Under the pieces are notes generated by a model. It saw only the letters and a program-made list of their open reading frames with translations, was not told the DNA's origin and did no database searches. Below, piece by piece: positions 26,392-35,225 of a stretch of DNA of 64,000 bases. Each line of letters starts with the position of its first letter. Within the stretch, counting starts at the first letter, position 1. Source of the stretch: Deltaproteobacteria bacterium (lineage in GTDB: Bacteria > Myxococcota_A > Polyangia > Haliangiales > JADYYK01); contig JADYYK010000017.1 of NCBI GenBank assembly GCA_020853705.1, positions 1 to 64,000 on the forward strand, read 5' to 3'. The translations under genes and the position numbers were made by a program.

Positions 26392-29300
26392 CCAGCCTCG
26401 TATTGTCGGTTTGTCGGTGTGTCACTACTCCGCCCCGCCACGCGAATACCGACAGCCCCCTTCGAGAAATCGCCACCACGGAGGACCCGAGATCCGAGCG
26501 GGCTGTTTGCGGGGCCCTGAGGGTCGGTGCACCCCCCAGAGCACGTCGAGTAGTATGCCCCGTCAAACCAGTCCGCCACCCACTCTGAAACGTTACCAGC
26601 CATGTTGTGCGCTCCGTAGGGACTGTCCCCGGTCACGCGTGTTCCCGTGGCGTCCGTGTCTCCTACGCACGCTGCCCCAGGGTTGAAGTTCGCCAGACTG
26701 CAAAACGGTGACCCGTCACCCCATGGATAGGTACGCTGGTCCTCCGCTCCGCAGGTCACCGGCGCCACCATCTCGCATCCACCCCGTGCCGCCTTCTCCC
26801 ACTCCGCCTCAGTCGGGAGACGCTTGCCTGCCCAGGTGCAGTACCCGGTGGCCTGTGACCAGTTGACGGCGACCACCGGGTACGCGGCGTACATCGTCGC
26901 CGTGTAGTATGGGTCTCGTCCTGAGAACGAGTCCAGCACAACCGGTGGGGTGCATCCTCCAGCCGCCTCGCAGCGCCGGTACTCAGCGTTCGTCACCTCA
27001 TGCGCGTCGATCGAGTAAGCAGAGAGCGTGACCTGGTGCACCGGGCTCTCCTGCGCCATGGTGCTCCCCATCATGAAGGGGCCTGCCGCTACTGGCACCA
27101 TGGCTCCTGAGCATCGACTCGGCATGACGCCGTTGTTGCACCACCAGAGCGACTCGACCAGGCAGCCCATGCCGCAGCCGTCACTGGCCGCCATGTTTCC
27201 GTCGTCGCAGCCTTCGCCGCTTTGCAGAAGGCCGTCACCGCACACTGCCACCGACTGCCCGGTCAGCGTCGATGTCGCGCTGACACCGGCGCCCGCGGTG
27301 GCCTGAAGTGTATTGCTCTTGGCGCCGACCGTGCTGGCAGTGAATCGCACACGCACTGTGCAGGGCGCGCCCGCAGCCAGCGTGCTCGTACAGTTGTTCG
27401 AGCCGGCGTCGATGGCGAAGTCGCTCGGGCTGGACGCCAACGCGACGGCCACAGTGCTGGACGTGACCTCACCCGTGTTGGTCACCGTGAACGTGAAGAA
27501 CGCGCTCTGCGCGCCGCCCGGGATCATCCCGAAGTCTTGCGTCGGTGGCGTGATCGAGAGGGCGGCCTTGCGCAGCCCCGTCCCAGACACTGGAGCGGAC
27601 ACGGTGCCACCCGGCGTTGCAGAAACACGGAAGTTCGCGCTCAGTGCGCCCGCAACGCTGGGATTGAAGCGCACCATCACCGTGCACATGCCTGCCGGCG
27701 ACAGGGCCGCGAGGCACTGGTTGTTCGTGACGGTGAAGTCGGACGTGGAGGTCGCGAAGCCGACGGAGGGGACCCCGGTCGCGGAGCCACCGGTGTTGGT
27801 GATTGTGAAGGTCTGCGTCGTGCCGCTGCCGCCTTCGACCACGGAGGGGAAGGCGGGCGGGTTGGTCGGCGAGATGCTCAAGCTGCCGGCGGTGATGGCC
27901 TGCGCAGAGAGGGAGCTCACGGCCATGCCGCCTGGGCTGGCGGACACGGTGATGGTCGAGTTCTGGGTGCCGGCTGTGCCGCTCGCGCTGTAGGTCACGC
28001 TGGCGGTGCAGCTCGACGCCGGGGCCAGCGTGGTGCAGTTCGCCGTCACCATGTAGTGCGTGGTGTCGGCGACCACGACGCTGATCGCCCCGGTGGCGCT
28101 GGCGCCGGTGTTCGAGATGGTGAAGGTCAGCGGGCCGGCGCTCTGGCCGAGAACCACTGGGCCGAAGTCTCGTGTGCCGGGAGTGATGGATAGCGCGGCA
28201 GGGGGCTGGCCGGTGCCGCTGAGCTGGCTCACAGCGGTGCCGCCGGTTGCCATGCTGGTCGCAGCCACGGAGAGCGTGGCGCTCTTGGCGCCCACGCTGA
28301 CCGGGTTGAAGCGCGCCTTGACGACGCAGCTCGCGCTGGCCGCCAGCGCAGCGGTGCAGCCGTCCATGGTCAGGGTGAAGCTGGTGCTATCGCTCAGCAT
28401 CGTCGTCAGCGCGCTGGTGGGCGAGCCGCCGGTGTTGGTGACCGTGAACGTCTGCTCGATGCTCTGGGCGCCGACCAGGACGTCGCCAAACGCGTGTGTT
28501 GCGGGCGACATTGTCAGCGCGCCTGCGGCGATCGACGTGCCGGTCACGGTGGACATCGCGTTGCCGCCCGGGGATGCGGCCACAACCAGCATCGCGGACT
28601 TGGCACCAGCAGGAGCGGCCGCAGTGAACTGTACCGAAATCGAGCAGGTCGCGTTCGCGGCCAGCGGGCCGGTACAGCCGTTCGACACGATGCTGAAGTC
28701 GGACGAGACCAGGGTTGGCGTGATGGAACCGCTGGGGGATGCGCCGCTGTTACGCACGGTGAAGGCGAACGGCGTGCTCTGGGCACCGATCACCAGCGAC
28801 CCGAGGCTCTGGGTGGCGGGTGTCAGCGTCAGCGCGGCGGGCGCCACGCCGGTGCCGGTGAGCGAGGTGGCGGCGGCGCCACCGGGGCTCGCCATCACGG
28901 TCAGCGAACTCAGCTTCGAGCCTACCGTCCCCGGATTGAACCGCACCTTGATGGCGCAGGTCGCACCGGCTGCGAGGGCCGCGCTGCAGCCGTTCATGGT
29001 GATGCTGAAGTTGACGCCGTCGCTCAGCGCAGCGCTGGGCACGCCGGTGGCGGTCGAACCGCTGTTGCTGACGGTGAAGGTCTGCTCCGCGCTCTGACCA
29101 CCCGCGACGAGGTTGCCAAAGTCGAAGTCTGCAGGCGTGATACGGAGCGCGCCCTGCAAGAGCCCCGTACCGGCTAGGTTTGCGGTGGAACTCCCACCGG
29201 GCGTGCCGGTCACTGTCAGGGTCGCGCTCCTGGCACCCTCTGCCGTCGGGATGAAGCGCAGCTTGACTGCGCAGGTCGCGCCGGCCCCCAGCGGGATGCC

Positions 29301-29777
29301 AGCGCAGGTGTCGCTGCTGATGGTGAAGTGAGCGGCGTCAGCACCCGCCAGCGTGGTCGTCAGCGTGCCAGCGGCGGTGCCACCGCGGTTCGAGACGTCG
29401 AAGCTGACCTCGGCGCTCTGCGCACCCGTGACGACACTGCCGAAGTCTTGTGTGGTCGGGGTCATCGCGAGCATGGCCTGCGACGACGCGTCGACGTCCG
29501 AGTCTGGCGTGCCGCCGTCCGTGGGCGACACGCAGGTCTCGGCGAGCCCGTCTCCGGCAAAGTAGCCCCACCGATCGCCCCCACACGCCACGTCCGGGTA
29601 GGCGCAGTACGACTTGTCGGAGAGTGTTGACCTCGTGCAACGACCAGCCACGCCCCCCTTCAGGCAGGTTTGATGCCCCGGCTGCGTGCAGTCGATGACC
29701 TCCCTGTCTCGACCCCCGCAGCCCGCGAGCAGCGCCATCGCCGCGAAGACCAACCTCCAATCACCAATGCGCTTCAT
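26367..29777 (-). CDS. Lipoprotein with seven choice-of-anchor-D repeats, a Cys-rich repeat and a SUMF1-like domain
   Basis: An 1136-residue lipoprotein (lipobox LLAGC). Residues about 25-85 hold a Cys-rich segment. Then come seven Ig-like repeats of about 103 residues, each with the pattern DFGxVxxGxQSxxxxFTVxNxG...C...L..G..C.V.VRF.P...G.....L...A.PGG....L.GTG, the choice-of-anchor-D/Hydin-like type. A Myxococcus Cys-rich repeat follows (CGDGLLQSGEGCDDGN), then a SUMF1-like domain (EVTNAEYRRC, RLPTEAEWEKAARGGCE, YPWGD, NMAGNVSEWV, RVLRGGDF, GFRCAR). The segment after GGDF has no Cys, so enzyme activity is unlikely. It starts two bases after the previous stop, with GGAAGGGG upstream. Surface-exposed; role unknown, perhaps adhesion. 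Confidence 0.85.
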   Translation of the reverse strand: MKRIGDWRLVFAAMALLAGCGGRDREVIDCTQPGHQTCLKGGVAGRCTRSTLSDKSYCAYPDVACGGDRWGYFAGDGLAETCVSPTDGGTPDSDVDASSQAMLAMTPTTQDFGSVVTGAQSAEVSFDVSNRGGTAAGTLTTTLAGADAAHFTISSDTCAGIPLGAGATCAVKLRFIPTAEGARSATLTVTGTPGGSSTANLAGTGLLQGALRITPADFDFGNLVAGGQSAEQTFTVSNSGSTATGVPSAALSDGVNFSITMNGCSAALAAGATCAIKVRFNPGTVGSKLSSLTVMASPGGAAATSLTGTGVAPAALTLTPATQSLGSLVIGAQSTPFAFTVRNSGASPSGSITPTLVSSDFSIVSNGCTGPLAANATCSISVQFTAAAPAGAKSAMLVVAASPGGNAMSTVTGTSIAAGALTMSPATHAFGDVLVGAQSIEQTFTVTNTGGSPTSALTTMLSDSTSFTLTMDGCTAALAASASCVVKARFNPVSVGAKSATLSVAATSMATGGTAVSQLSGTGQPPAALSITPGTRDFGPVVLGQSAGPLTFTISNTGASATGAISVVVADTTHYMVTANCTTLAPASSCTASVTYSASGTAGTQNSTITVSASPGGMAVSSLSAQAITAGSLSISPTNPPAFPSVVEGGSGTTQTFTITNTGGSATGVPSVGFATSTSDFTVTNNQCLAALSPAGMCTVMVRFNPSVAGALSANFRVSATPGGTVSAPVSGTGLRKAALSITPPTQDFGMIPGGAQSAFFTFTVTNTGEVTSSTVAVALASSPSDFAIDAGSNNCTSTLAAGAPCTVRVRFTASTVGAKSNTLQATAGAGVSATSTLTGQSVAVCGDGLLQSGEGCDDGNMAASDGCGMGCLVESLWWCNNGVMPSRCSGAMVPVAAGPFMMGSTMAQESPVHQVTLSAYSIDAHEVTNAEYRRCEAAGGCTPPVVLDSFSGRDPYYTATMYAAYPVVAVNWSQATGYCTWAGKRLPTEAEWEKAARGGCEMVAPVTCGAEDQRTYPWGDGSPFCSLANFNPGAACVGDTDATGTRVTGDSPYGAHNMAGNVSEWVADWFDGAYYSTCSGGCTDPQGPANSPLGSRVLRGGDFSKGAVGIRVAGRSSDTPTNRQYEAGFRCARSP

Positions 29778-29779
29778 GG

Positions 29780-31234
29780 TCAAAACGCCCCTTCCAGGCC
29801 AACCCAGCTCGGGCCGGCTGCGATCCTCGTCTGGCCGGCGCCCTCCGCACGGTTGGGCCAGGCCAGCTTCACCACGCCCACGACCACCGCGCCGATGCCG
29901 ACGGCGGTGAAGACGGTGCCCAGCGTCCCCCGTGAAGCCGCTTTGTCCCGAAGCTCCCGGCGCGAATCGTCGTCGATGGCCTTGTCCGCGTCAGCGTCGA
30001 GCCCGGAGGCGCTCACCAAAAGGCCGGCCCCGGTTCCTGTCAGGGCGAGCCCACTGCCCACGAGCACCCAGCCCCACGTGTCCCGGAACCAAGGCTTGCG
30101 AGCCGAGGCACGGGCTCGCCGTGGTTGGGGCGGCTCCTTCGGGGGGCCGAGGGGCACCGTCGGATCCGCCTCTCCGCTCGCGATGAAGCGGCCGAGCGCG
30201 GAGAGCTGCCTTGCCGAGGGTGCGACCGGCTCCATGACCAGCGAGCCGGACCGGATGGGGCGCCCGGTGCTGGCAGCGACGAGCGCGCCGATGAGCGTAC
30301 GCCTACCGTTGACGACGCGGATGCCGACCACCGCGACCTCGGTGGCGCGCAGTGACGCCCCGATCGAGGCGGCGCTAGCTGCTTCAGAGGCTGCTCGGTC
30401 ATCCTCGTTGAGAAACCCGAGGACTGGTGACTTCTCCGAGGTGTTGAGCGCCGCCTCGGCGGACAATCGCACCTGCAGCAGCCTCTTCTGGCCGGGTTCG
30501 ACGATGACGTCATGGACGCGGCCCTTGAGCCTTCCCCGCACATGGACTCGGTAGGAACCGGGGTACAAGCTGACGTCCGCGCTGCCGACCGACACGTAGC
30601 GCTCGTTGATGAACACGACCCCGCCGGGATCATCGAGCACCTCGACGCGCAGCGTGCCGGTGGCCTGGCGCTCGAGCTCGGCCCGGACCTTCTTCGCGAG
30701 CTCGGCTGGCTCAGGTCCGTACAGGGCACGGCTGATCTCTCTGTCGGGGAACGTGCGCAGGAACTCCGACATGTGCCCGATCGCGGCCTCTTGATTGCCA
30801 AGGCGATGGTTCGCGAGGGCGAGCCCGATCAGCGTCTTGATCTGGTGATCGCGCAGTGCTTGCTTCTCCGCGACAGTGCTCGGACGGGCGACGAACGCCG
30901 CCCACACCGCCCCGAGCGCCTTCACGGCTTCCTCGAACTGGCCCTGCTGGAAGGCCCTGTAGCCAGCGTCGGCCTTGCCGACCAGCCAGTTGCTCTCCAC
31001 CTCACTGAAGGGCTCCCCGCTCCGTGAGACGTCTTGCTCGATCCGCGCGGCAAGGTTGCTGCCGGTGAGGAACCCTCGCCTCGCGAGATCGGCCAGCAGC
31101 GGGTCGACGACGCCCGCGGCGTCGTCAGGACGCTGGCCGGCGTACGACTCGATGGCCACCGGCTCAGCGGCGCCCGCTCGCTGTGGGATCGATACGGCGC
31201 CAATGACAGCCAAGGCAAGCAATCGTTTCGTCAT
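29780..31234 (-). CDS. TPR/PEGA-type envelope protein with C-terminal membrane segments
   Basis: A 484-residue protein. A signal peptide (ending AGA) is followed by a helical TPR-like region to about residue 180 (GYRAFQQGQFEEAVKAL), a PEGA domain at about 190-240 (RVEVLDDPGGVVFINERYV, YPGSYRVHVRG), a low-complexity Pro/Arg-rich stretch near 370-390, and two hydrophobic helices at about 398-420 (WGWVLVGSGLALTGTGAGLLV) and 448-470 (GTVFTAVGIGAVVVGVVKL). TPR plus PEGA plus two helices is a recurring myxobacterial envelope architecture. The ATG is preceded by GGAGGA and overlaps the upstream stop as ATGA. Confidence 0.75.
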   Translation of the reverse strand: MTKRLLALAVIGAVSIPQRAGAAEPVAIESYAGQRPDDAAGVVDPLLADLARRGFLTGSNLAARIEQDVSRSGEPFSEVESNWLVGKADAGYRAFQQGQFEEAVKALGAVWAAFVARPSTVAEKQALRDHQIKTLIGLALANHRLGNQEAAIGHMSEFLRTFPDREISRALYGPEPAELAKKVRAELERQATGTLRVEVLDDPGGVVFINERYVSVGSADVSLYPGSYRVHVRGRLKGRVHDVIVEPGQKRLLQVRLSAEAALNTSEKSPVLGFLNEDDRAASEAASAASIGASLRATEVAVVGIRVVNGRRTLIGALVAASTGRPIRSGSLVMEPVAPSARQLSALGRFIASGEADPTVPLGPPKEPPQPRRARASARKPWFRDTWGWVLVGSGLALTGTGAGLLVSASGLDADADKAIDDDSRRELRDKAASRGTLGTVFTAVGIGAVVVGVVKLAWPNRAEGAGQTRIAAGPSWVGLEGAF

Positions 31235-31566
31235 GTCAGTTCCTCCATCCTTGCCCAGAGCGTCGTCAGGCGGTCAAGCAGGTTGCGGGCAGGCCACGGC
31301 TCGACGACCGGGGAGCGAGTCGCTGCGGCAGAATTGTCCTCGTCCCAGACTCGATGGGGCGCGCGCCTCGCTGTGCTGCCTGGGTGGCATTGTCGTCCAC
31401 CATCAGGTTGCGCAGGCGGGGTGGCACCGACCGCATGACGGTATCGCCAGACGGCTAGGTGCAGTGCCTCCGCCCCCACGAGAATCGGCGAGATCGCCAG
31501 GCAGATGCTGGTCGCAGCCGCGCGATGGGCAATGAGGCGGAGCATGACCCGCGGGGTGAGCCACAT
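31231..31566 (-). CDS. Small hypothetical protein of the DUF4157 island
   Basis: A 111-residue protein with a possible N-terminal membrane segment (AATSICLAISPILVGAEALHLAV, about residues 20-42) and a polar tail with an acidic C-terminus. No family recognised. I chose the ATG at 31566, which shares a base with the previous stop (TGATG); a GTG at 31578 is the alternative. Its stop overlaps the start of the TPR/PEGA gene as ATGA. The composition is less biased than that of shadow frames, and the coupling on both sides supports it. Confidence 0.5.
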   Translation of the reverse strand: MWLTPRVMLRLIAHRAAATSICLAISPILVGAEALHLAVWRYRHAVGATPPAQPDGGRQCHPGSTARRAPHRVWDEDNSAAATRSPVVEPWPARNLLDRLTTLWARMEELT

Positions 31567-31778
31567 CAGAGTGACCACACGACCAGCGACGTGCCCGGCG
31601 CTCGATCCAGAATCTCGCGGGTGGCCTCGGACAGAAAGCCACTCGCCGCGATCTCGATCGCAGTGACGCTGGGGTCGACGGCCGCGAGCATGGCGAGGCC
31701 GAGCATGTTGAACAGATGACGGTGGTGGGCATGGTGTGGGGTGGAGTCCGTCCCAGGGAAGTCGGTCAAGGGGTGCAT
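31566..31778 (-). CDS. Small hypothetical protein of the DUF4157 island
   Basis: A 70-residue protein with a His-rich N-terminus (TPHHAHHRHLFN) and a hydrophobic middle (MLGLAMLAAV), no recognised domain. The ATG at 31778 is favoured by GAGAGGA four bases upstream; the ATG at 31931 would add 51 residues of Gly/Ala/Thr repeats encoded by the GGCGCC-rich tract, which I regard as non-coding. It shares a base with the next start (TGATG). Confidence 0.5.
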   Translation of the reverse strand: MHPLTDFPGTDSTPHHAHHRHLFNMLGLAMLAAVDPSVTAIEIAASGFLSEATREILDRAPGTSLVVWSL

Positions 31779-31870
31779 GGTGTCCTCTCGATCACTCGGT
31801 GTCTGGCAGCGACCGGCGGTGTCGCGCGCTGCACGTGCCAACTTGTCGTTCGCGCGCCGACGCTGTTGCG

Positions 31871-31920
31871 TGGCGCCGGGCGCCCCGGTGGCGCCCCGGG
31901 GCGCCCCGGCGGTGGCGCCA
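31871..31920. repeat. GGCGCC-rich palindromic tract
   Basis: Fifty bases with five GGCGCC sites (31872, 31879, 31890, 31900, 31914) joined by CCCCGG. It can fold into several alternative GC hairpins. It lies inside the island operon, between the propeller lipoprotein stop (31944) and the next start (31778), so it may act as a transcript processing or attenuation site. Function is inference. Confidence 0.6.
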
Positions 31921-31943
31921 ATCGCGCCCATGGCCCACGTCGG

Positions 31944-32903
31944 CTACCTGCCGGCGGCAGGCCCTGGCGGCTCGATCGGCACGCTGACGAGGCCCTCGAT
32001 GAGGCCGAGGATCAGCATCAGCTGTTTGCTGCCGGGGTACCGGGCCGCGGCCACGCCCCCGGCCATTGCTTCGTCAGACGGTGGCAGCTCACGTGGCTTG
32101 GTATCGCCGGGGAGGAGCATCCGGGTGCTGCTCGGCCGGCCCATCTCAGTGCCATGGACCCAGACAGTAGCGTCGCGCGAGACGAAGACGACTCCGCTGA
32201 CGTCGTCATCGAGCAACTCCGGCGCGCCGCCTCGCATGGGCACGCGGTGGAGGAGGGATTTGCCGGCCTCGGTGAACTCGGTCCAGTACACATGCTCTCC
32301 GGTGACCCCGACCTGGAGGACGACCGTATAGCGCTGGAGTTCGGCCAGGGTGGTGACGATCTGGCTGGCGCGGTCGATGGCCACAATCCGGTCCGCGGAC
32401 GGGCAATAGACCCTGCGAGCATCGAGCGCGGCGGCCGGGTCACACCGCGTCCCAGGCGCCAAGGTGCGTCCTTCGGTGCCATCAGCCGTGAGGATCCGGA
32501 CGACCTCACCCACCAGGTAGATCTCCCTCTCATCCGCGACCAGAGCCCCCCAGCCCTCTGCGATGACAGTCGACTGGTCGCTGCCGAAGCTCGCGATGGA
32601 GATGCTGGGCCCCTCGGAGGCCTGCCAGATCAGACGATCACCCGTGATTGCAAACCGGGAGGGATGGACATCGAAGATCTCGTCGCGTCGACCAGTCGCC
32701 AGGTCGACGCGAAAGACGCCGGCTCGCTCGGCCCAGAAGAGATCCTGGCCACGCACCACCATGGGAAGGAGGGGGAAGGCGCCGCTCGCGAGCAGTCGTC
32801 GCTGAGGGGCCGGCGGGGCCTTGCGGCCCTTGCAGGCCCACCCGCCCGAGAGGGCCGCGAGCACCATGGTGACGACGACAGAGCCCCGGCTGACGCGGGT
32901 CAC
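31944..32903 (-). CDS. Beta-propeller-like lipoprotein
   Basis: A 319-residue protein with a signal peptide and a probable lipobox (SGGWAC) followed by KGRK. The rest has about five repeats of the pattern GxxLFWAExAGVFRVDLATG, TGDRLIWQASEG, ADEREIYLVG, VTGEHVYWTE, resembling propeller lipoproteins that report on the outer surface. The GTG at 32903 overlaps the stop of the DUF4157 gene as GTGA. Part of the island operon; role unknown. Confidence 0.7.
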   Translation of the reverse strand: MTRVSRGSVVVTMVLAALSGGWACKGRKAPPAPQRRLLASGAFPLLPMVVRGQDLFWAERAGVFRVDLATGRRDEIFDVHPSRFAITGDRLIWQASEGPSISIASFGSDQSTVIAEGWGALVADEREIYLVGEVVRILTADGTEGRTLAPGTRCDPAAALDARRVYCPSADRIVAIDRASQIVTTLAELQRYTVVLQVGVTGEHVYWTEFTEAGKSLLHRVPMRGGAPELLDDDVSGVVFVSRDATVWVHGTEMGRPSSTRMLLPGDTKPRELPPSDEAMAGGVAAARYPGSKQLMLILGLIEGLVSVPIEPPGPAAGR

Positions 32904-35185
32904 TGGAACACCGTCGGTAGCATGCGGCTCAGCGCCCCCTTCGACTCGTCGCGCCGCGCCTCATAGTGGATCATCAGCGTCTGCAGGGTATCTGCGTAGC
33001 GTGGCAGGTTCACTTCGGCCCACGTGGCGAAGGCGAGGTCGCCGCCCGACGGCGACAACAGCGAGCCGACCACGCGAGCGTCATCGACCACGTGAAGCGA
33101 GACCAGGCTGCCTGACACCGCGCGCATCCGCTCAGTGATCTCCACCAGCTCGCCGAACGGGGCGATGCGCCCCTCCATCGACGGATTGCCCGAGATCTCC
33201 GCCGCGCGCTGGCCGAGGCTGAGGTAGCGGATGCGGACCAGCTTGTCGAGATCCTGGACCTGCGCGAGCTTGCCCTGGCAGTCCTGTCGAGCGGCTGCGA
33301 CGCCCTGCGCCGTCTCGGAGGCACGGTGCAGCACCTCATCGAGCCTCGCGTCCTGCACCCCGCGGTCCAGCCGCTTGACCTCCTCCTTCAGTCTCGCGAT
33401 CTCGAACAGGTCCTCGTTGCTCGCCGCGTTGACGACTGTGGCGCCAGCCTCGAGGAACTCGCCGATGCCCTCGAGGGGCTTCTCGGTGAGCATCTTCTGG
33501 ATGCCTTTCAGCACCTTGCCCGCCATGGCGAGTGCCCCCGCCAGTCTGCCGCCATTTCGCTTCAGGTTGTCCTGGGCCCTCTTGAGCTTGCTCTGCGCTT
33601 TGGCATGGGCAAACCCGAGCATCACTGTGTCGACGTCGCTCAATGCGGCCTGGTGGGCTGCGAGCGCGCCCTGGAGTTTCTGGAAGGACACCTTCAGGTC
33701 GCTGGCCATCGCGCGCAACCGCAGCTCCGCATCTGCGATCTCGCCGCCGGCCTCGGTCACCTCGGGCGAGCCGGCCTCTCGTACCCGGTCGGCGGCACGG
33801 TTGGTCTGGCCGGCGTCGGGGCGCAGCACGGGCCCGGACGGGACCGCGTCTGGGGCCGAGTTGCTCTCCTTGAGGCGAATCAGGCGGTGCAGGGTGTGAA
33901 TGCGTGCCGCCTCGGACCAGATGGCCTTGAAGGCCTCTGCGCCCCGGCCCGAGGGGAACAACGCGGTGTCGCCGCCGAGGGCTTGCTGGCGCTGCTGCAG
34001 GACGTCGAGATAGCCGGTCGGGTCCCGCAGCTCCATCTCGAGCAAGACCTCGCTGGCGCGGGCCACCGGCAACCGCTGGGGGGCGACATACTTGGTCGGG
34101 TGCGCGAGGCCGTCCCCCAGCAGCGGGATCTGCAGCGCTGTGTCGTGGCTTCGTTCGTGGATCGACAGCTGGCCGTGGGTGACTCCGGTGTGGGCCGGCC
34201 GAAAGGTCAGGTCCACCGTGGGCTGGCTGTCGGCGCGCAGATCGGAGCCCACGGGGTACCGGGTGACCTGGAAGCCTGCGGTGACGGGAGCTGAGATCAC
34301 GACGGTCGGTTCGGGTGCCAGCGCCGTCAAGTGGACCTTGGCCCTGGAGGTCAGGCCGACGCTGGTCAGCGGAAACTCGATGCGAGACGGGGTGGCGAGG
34401 ATCCTGGGTGGACCGGCCGCACGCGCAGGTTCTTGGTCTGGCAAGGGCTGGCCCCAGGCGCCGGTCTTTCGCAGGAGCTGGCCGCCCGGCTGGGGAGTCA
34501 CCTCGGCAGGGCGACCGATCACCATGTCGTCAGCTGCGATGTCGGCTTCGGCCTCGGCGTTGTCGCCGGGGCTGCTGACGGCGAGCTTGGTGTGGATGCC
34601 CGGGCTTGCGCTTGCGCCGGCTTGCTGGCGGGTGTGGGCGACCTCGTGGGCCAGGAGGTGGTCGCCGCTGGAGGTGCCAGGCTGGTACTCGCCGGCGCCG
34701 AAGTGAATGTCCTGGCCAGCGGTGAAGGCGCGGGCGCCGATGCTCGCGGCCGCCTGCGCCGACGCCGCACCGTCGTGGACACGCACGCCGGCCAGGCTAC
34801 CACCCAGCGAGGCCTCGAAGCGAACTCGCGTGGCGGCGGGAAGCGGGCTGCCGTCCGACTCCTGGGGAACCGTCCCGTGCCTCGCGCCGGAGACCGCCAC
34901 GTCGCCACTCCCAGACTCGGCACCGAACCCGAGGTACCCGCCGCTCGACTCGGTGTAGGGCGAGCGAGCGTCGCCACCTCCCATGCCCTCGGGGAGCCGG
35001 ATGGGGCCACTGCCGGCTGCGCCGGTCCGATCATCGATGGCTCGCGTCGAGGTCCCCTCGACCAGCGTCCTGCGGCCTGCAGGACGGATCGGGATGGGAG
35101 CCACCTCTTCACGCTCGGCGCTTCGCCCGTGTCCACCACGCTCGCCCTGCAAGCCGCCCTCGACGCCGTCGTGCCTGTCGCGCAT
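32900..35185 (-). CDS. DUF4157 protein with an HEVAH motif and an Ig-like domain
   Basis: A 761-residue protein. The DUF4157 domain is at about residues 105-205, with VRVHDG, GARAFTAGQDIHFG, and the metal-binding motif LLAHEVAHTRQQ. DUF4157 is found in effectors and cargo of extracellular contractile injection systems and in other secreted toxins. Residues about 265-370 look like a choice-of-anchor-type Ig domain (PSRIEFPLTSVGLTSRA, VDLTFRPAHTG). The C-terminal 390 residues are largely helical with coiled-coil stretches (ELRLRAMASDLKVSFQKLQG, EIARLKEEVKRLDRGV) and match no family I know. The ATG at 35185 has a strong GGAGG five bases upstream; a GTG eight codons earlier lies inside the inverted repeat. 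No signal peptide. Confidence 0.85.
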   Translation of the reverse strand: MRDRHDGVEGGLQGERGGHGRSAEREEVAPIPIRPAGRRTLVEGTSTRAIDDRTGAAGSGPIRLPEGMGGGDARSPYTESSGGYLGFGAESGSGDVAVSGARHGTVPQESDGSPLPAATRVRFEASLGGSLAGVRVHDGAASAQAAASIGARAFTAGQDIHFGAGEYQPGTSSGDHLLAHEVAHTRQQAGASASPGIHTKLAVSSPGDNAEAEADIAADDMVIGRPAEVTPQPGGQLLRKTGAWGQPLPDQEPARAAGPPRILATPSRIEFPLTSVGLTSRAKVHLTALAPEPTVVISAPVTAGFQVTRYPVGSDLRADSQPTVDLTFRPAHTGVTHGQLSIHERSHDTALQIPLLGDGLAHPTKYVAPQRLPVARASEVLLEMELRDPTGYLDVLQQRQQALGGDTALFPSGRGAEAFKAIWSEAARIHTLHRLIRLKESNSAPDAVPSGPVLRPDAGQTNRAADRVREAGSPEVTEAGGEIADAELRLRAMASDLKVSFQKLQGALAAHQAALSDVDTVMLGFAHAKAQSKLKRAQDNLKRNGGRLAGALAMAGKVLKGIQKMLTEKPLEGIGEFLEAGATVVNAASNEDLFEIARLKEEVKRLDRGVQDARLDEVLHRASETAQGVAAARQDCQGKLAQVQDLDKLVRIRYLSLGQRAAEISGNPSMEGRIAPFGELVEITERMRAVSGSLVSLHVVDDARVVGSLLSPSGGDLAFATWAEVNLPRYADTLQTLMIHYEARRDESKGALSRMLPTVFQ

Positions 35186-35202
35186 ATCGCCTCCGTGAGC
35201 TG

Positions 35203-35225
35203 TGTGCACTGACGCTCAGTGCACA
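35203..35225. promoter_or_regulatory. Perfect inverted repeat upstream of the DUF4157 gene
   Basis: Ten-base arms TGTGCACTGA and TCAGTGCACA around CGC, a perfect 23-bp dyad ending 18 bases before the ATG and just upstream of its GGAGG. It could be an operator or a leader hairpin controlling the whole island operon. Confidence 0.65.

Noticed and set aside
27250..29500. Periodic repetition of about 310 bases that might suggest a satellite or CRISPR-like array
   Set aside because: It is explained by seven protein repeats of about 103 residues in one gene; the DNA copies are diverged and there are no short identical repeats with unique spacers.
31779..31931. N-terminal extension of the 70-residue island protein to an ATG at 31931
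   Set aside because: The extension is Gly/Ala/Thr repeats read from the GGCGCC tract, and the internal ATG at 31778 has the better ribosome binding site.
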